Assembly (NCBI GenBank): GCA_024644125.1
Contig: JAHELQ010000004.1
Span: 843 to 37,784, forward strand
Origin: Candidatus Aminicenantota bacterium
Lineage (GTDB): Bacteria > Acidobacteriota > Aminicenantia > UBA2199
Direction: 5' to 3'
DNA: 36,942 nt
The number at the start of each line of letters is the position of its first letter. Position 1 is the stretch's first letter. A model generated the notes under the pieces. That model saw only the letters and a program-made list of their open reading frames with translations, ran no database searches and had not been told where the DNA came from. Positions 34,522 to 36,942 of this stretch are shown piece after piece. The translations under genes and the position numbers were made by a program.

Positions 34522-35496
34522 ATGAAGAAAAAAATCCTGTCCATCGCCTTGCGAATCTTCATCAGCGTTGGATTACTGGGATATTTCCTTGTCACCATGG
34601 CCCAAAAAAACGGCGGATTCCGTCCCGCCGCCACGCGGCTTCTGGAAGCCTTCGCTCACGCTCAACTCTATTGGCTCCTACCGGCAGCATTACTCCATAT
34701 CGTGGGCTTCACCCTCATCAGTTTCCGTTGGAAGCTACTTCTCAAGGCACAAGATGTCGAAGCGGGGTTCGGCCGGTTGTTCCAATACTACTTCATGGCG
34801 GCGTTTTTCAATCTGGTGCTTCCGTCCTCTATCGGCGGCGACGCGGTCCGCGCCATGGAGAGTAGACGACTGACAGGTACGGCCACCACCTCCGTAACAG
34901 TCGTCATTGTGGAGCGCATGACCGGCTTGATGGCGTTGATCCTCATCTCCGCAACCGCGTTCGCGGTGAAACTATCGGGAAATATACACCAGGCAGGTGG
35001 TATCCTACTCTTCCTGCTTTTTGGCGCCGCCGGGTTCATCATCATCATTGGCCTCATCCACCCAAACGTCTCCGTCCGGTTCATCCCTCTGGCGAAAAAA
35101 TTATTGCCATCCAGACTCCATCTACTCATGCAAGCGGCCATCGACGCCGTAACCGCCTATTACCGGCAGCCCCTCTATTTTTTCTCCGGCCTGGCGGTGA
35201 GCGTTGTCTTCCAACTCAATATGGTTCTCTACTATTACCTGATCGCCCGGGCGCTCCAGCAAAACCCCAACCCGCTCGACTTCGCCATGAAGATCCCGCT
35301 CATGATATTCCTGCTCATGGTAATCCCAGCCATCAACGGATTGGGTGTTCGCACCGCCGGTTTCAAAGAACTCATGAATTTCCCTGCGGCAGGCGCCATC
35401 GCCGCAGAGATGATCGACCTCGGCCTACGCATCGCCTTCGGTCTGGCAGGCGGCCTGATCTACCTCTTCCACCGCCGCACCCCGCCATCCCCCTAA
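34522..35496 (+). CDS. LPG_synthase_TM / UPF0104 family integral membrane protein
   Basis: Hydrophobic; LISFRWKLLLKAQDVEAGFGRLFQYYFMAAFFNLVLPSSIGGDAVRAMESRRLTGTATTSVTVVIVERMTGLMALIL; MVIPAINGLGVRTAGFKEL. Confidence 0.9.
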   Translation: MKKKILSIALRIFISVGLLGYFLVTMAQKNGGFRPAATRLLEAFAHAQLYWLLPAALLHIVGFTLISFRWKLLLKAQDVEAGFGRLFQYYFMAAFFNLVLPSSIGGDAVRAMESRRLTGTATTSVTVVIVERMTGLMALILISATAFAVKLSGNIHQAGGILLFLLFGAAGFIIIIGLIHPNVSVRFIPLAKKLLPSRLHLLMQAAIDAVTAYYRQPLYFFSGLAVSVVFQLNMVLYYYLIARALQQNPNPLDFAMKIPLMIFLLMVIPAINGLGVRTAGFKELMNFPAAGAIAAEMIDLGLRIAFGLAGGLIYLFHRRTPPSP

Positions 35497-35790
35497 GCGG
35501 TCAAAACCGGAACCTCGCAGATCTGCATCTTCAACAAATTAAACCGTAAAAATAAATGATAAAAAAAGTTATTCCCGATTTTCCTTGCGTATGAGTAGAA
35601 CTTATCGCGATTTTTTTTACTTGCGCGTACATTTTATCGACTCCCCGTATAATTCCCCTTCGCTCACCGCCGCGCCGGTCGCTGAAAAAGAAGAATCTTC
35701 TCCTCTACACGTCCTGCGCGGCGGAAATCGTTCTATTATTTTGAAAGCCGAATCACTCTTCGCAGGAACCATTCTTCGACAGGAGAGTTA

Positions 35791-35824
35791 TCCTGGCATC
35801 CTGGCATCCTGGCATCCTGGCATC
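35791..35824 (+). repeat. 8-bp tandem repeat, (TCCTGGCA)x4 + TC
   Basis: Direct read: TCCTGGCATCCTGGCATCCTGGCATCCTGGCATC. Confidence 0.98.
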
Positions 35825-35912
35825 GAGAGAGGAATCATCGTTGCCTTCGGGAAAAAACGCGGACAAAAGAATGGGCGGGTGGGTGGAAATTGTGGAGGGG
35901 TGGATTTAACGC

Positions 35913-35941
35913 TTTATCTATTGGTGCCGATGTCGTATAAT
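35913..35941 (+). promoter_or_regulatory. Possible promoter of the EnvC-like gene (TTTATC-17-TATAAT)
   Basis: TATAAT 35936-35941 with weak -35 at 17-nt spacing; GAGG before ATG 35981. Confidence 0.45.
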
Positions 35942-35980
35942 AGCTTTTTGTTGCAATGTGGCATTTTTTGAGGTAGAAGG

Positions 35981-36942
35981 ATGAGGATTTTTCCAATGAG
36001 GAATTTTAGCGGCTCGATAAAACGCGGGGGCGTGCTGTTGGTTTTATGGTCGATCATGGTTGCGGCCGGTTTTGGGGAAGATGTCGATAGCAGACAAAAA
36101 CTCAACGCCATCAGCCGCCAGGTGGAAGACATCAATCAAAAATTGGATCGTTTGAAAGACGAAAAAAAATCGATCTTGAACGACATATACTCGATCGAGT
36201 TGAATTACGAGAAGGAAAAAATCGAGAGCAACCGTATCGGCGTACAATTAAAATTGGTGTCGGACCGGATCCAGATAAAAACGCGACAAAAAACCCGTCT
36301 GGTTCTCGAGATCGATCAATCCCATCATAAAATCCGCAAATTGATCCGCATTCTTTATAAAGTGGGCGGCCACACCTACCTGAAACTCTTTACCCGGGTC
36401 AACAACATGACACAATTGTTCAGGAACTACCAATATTTTGTCTCCCTGATCAACCTGCAGATGGGCGAGCTCGATAAAGTCAAGAAAAACATGGCTGAAT
36501 TGGAGCAGGTCACATCCCAACTGGAGGAGCAACAGGGGCGGTTGGTCACATTGAAGCAGGAAAAAGATGATTCGCTGCGGAACATCGCAGCGTTGAAGCA
36601 GCGGAAATTGACCTTGATCAAAGAAATCAACAAGGATAAGAAAGATTACAGCACCCTACTGGACGAGCTCAAATACGAAGCCGAAAGCCTCAACCAGATG
36701 ATCACCGGCAGCACCACAAAACGGCATTTTCACATCGAGAACATCGACAACCTGTTGGGTAAGTTGATCTGGCCGCTCAAAGGTAAAATTATCTCCAGCT
36801 TTGGCAAACAGCGAAGCAGCCAATTCGGCACCTATATTCTCAATAACGGTATCAAGATTGAACCTTCCGGTTCGAATGAGATTCACGCCGTGTATTCCGG
36901 CGAAGTGGTGTTTTCCGATTATTGGAAAGGGTATGGCAATCT
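35981..36942 (+). CDS. EnvC-like murein hydrolase activator / M23 peptidase-family protein (partial, runs off window)
   Basis: Open frame from ATG 35981 to window end (absent from ORF track because it is truncated): signal-like N-terminus, long coiled coil, then IISSFGKQRSSQFGTYILNNGIKIEPSGSNEIHAVYSGEVVFSDYWKGYGN (M23-like). Confidence 0.85.
   Translation, partial: MRIFPMRNFSGSIKRGGVLLVLWSIMVAAGFGEDVDSRQKLNAISRQVEDINQKLDRLKDEKKSILNDIYSIELNYEKEKIESNRIGVQLKLVSDRIQIKTRQKTRLVLEIDQSHHKIRKLIRILYKVGGHTYLKLFTRVNNMTQLFRNYQYFVSLINLQMGELDKVKKNMAELEQVTSQLEEQQGRLVTLKQEKDDSLRNIAALKQRKLTLIKEINKDKKDYSTLLDELKYEAESLNQMITGSTTKRHFHIENIDNLLGKLIWPLKGKIISSFGKQRSSQFGTYILNNGIKIEPSGSNEIHAVYSGEVVFSDYWKGYGN

Noticed and set aside
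35585-35971. 128-aa ORF spanning the microsatellite
   Set aside because: No SD, atypical composition, includes the 8-bp repeat, and its 3' end overlaps the predicted EnvC-gene promoter; treated as non-coding.
1-36942. Search for CRISPR arrays, tRNA/rRNA genes, transposases, phage genes, defence or secondary-metabolite clusters
   Set aside because: None recognised by eye in either strand; tRNAscan/CRISPR/antiSMASH/DefenseFinder runs would be needed to confirm absence.

Overview
The 36.9 kb window looks like chromosomal DNA from a Gram-negative-type bacterium (outer-membrane efflux channel, lipoproteins, a β-barrel protein). I could not identify the species. I support about 31 protein-coding genes: a partial DUF362 protein, CPBP protease-like protein, PurL, RarA, a CheY/histidine kinase/REC-HD-GYP signalling cluster, a DUF1232 protein, an Rrf2 regulator, a TPR lipoprotein, a UvrD/PcrA helicase, Pcm, a TolC-family protein, a cyclophilin-FKBP fusion, a nucleotidyltransferase-CYTH-polyprenyl synthase operon, YjbQ, a D-threonine-aldolase-like PLP enzyme, TrxB, a large peptidase-MA-like/propeller/β-barrel protein, an HU-UspA-DprA-TopA-TrmFO-Xer-LPG_synthase_TM operon, and a partial EnvC/M23 protein. 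I found no rRNA, tRNA, CRISPR array, prophage, transposase or obvious defence island. The most notable signal is regulatory. Five transcription-unit-leading genes lack a Shine-Dalgarno sequence and have a TANNNT -10 box exactly 6-7 nt before the start codon, which suggests leaderless mRNAs. Many other genes in the window have canonical promoters plus SD sequences. Other points worth checking: a Pcm with an apparent signal peptide, a likely pseudo-gluzincin (HEMTL) fused to a propeller and β-barrel, an HD-GYP protein with HDVGM instead of HDxGK, a 6-bp inverted repeat bracketing the -10 box of the signalling operon, and a terminator U-tract that doubles as promoter DNA. All calls were made by eye, with no database search.
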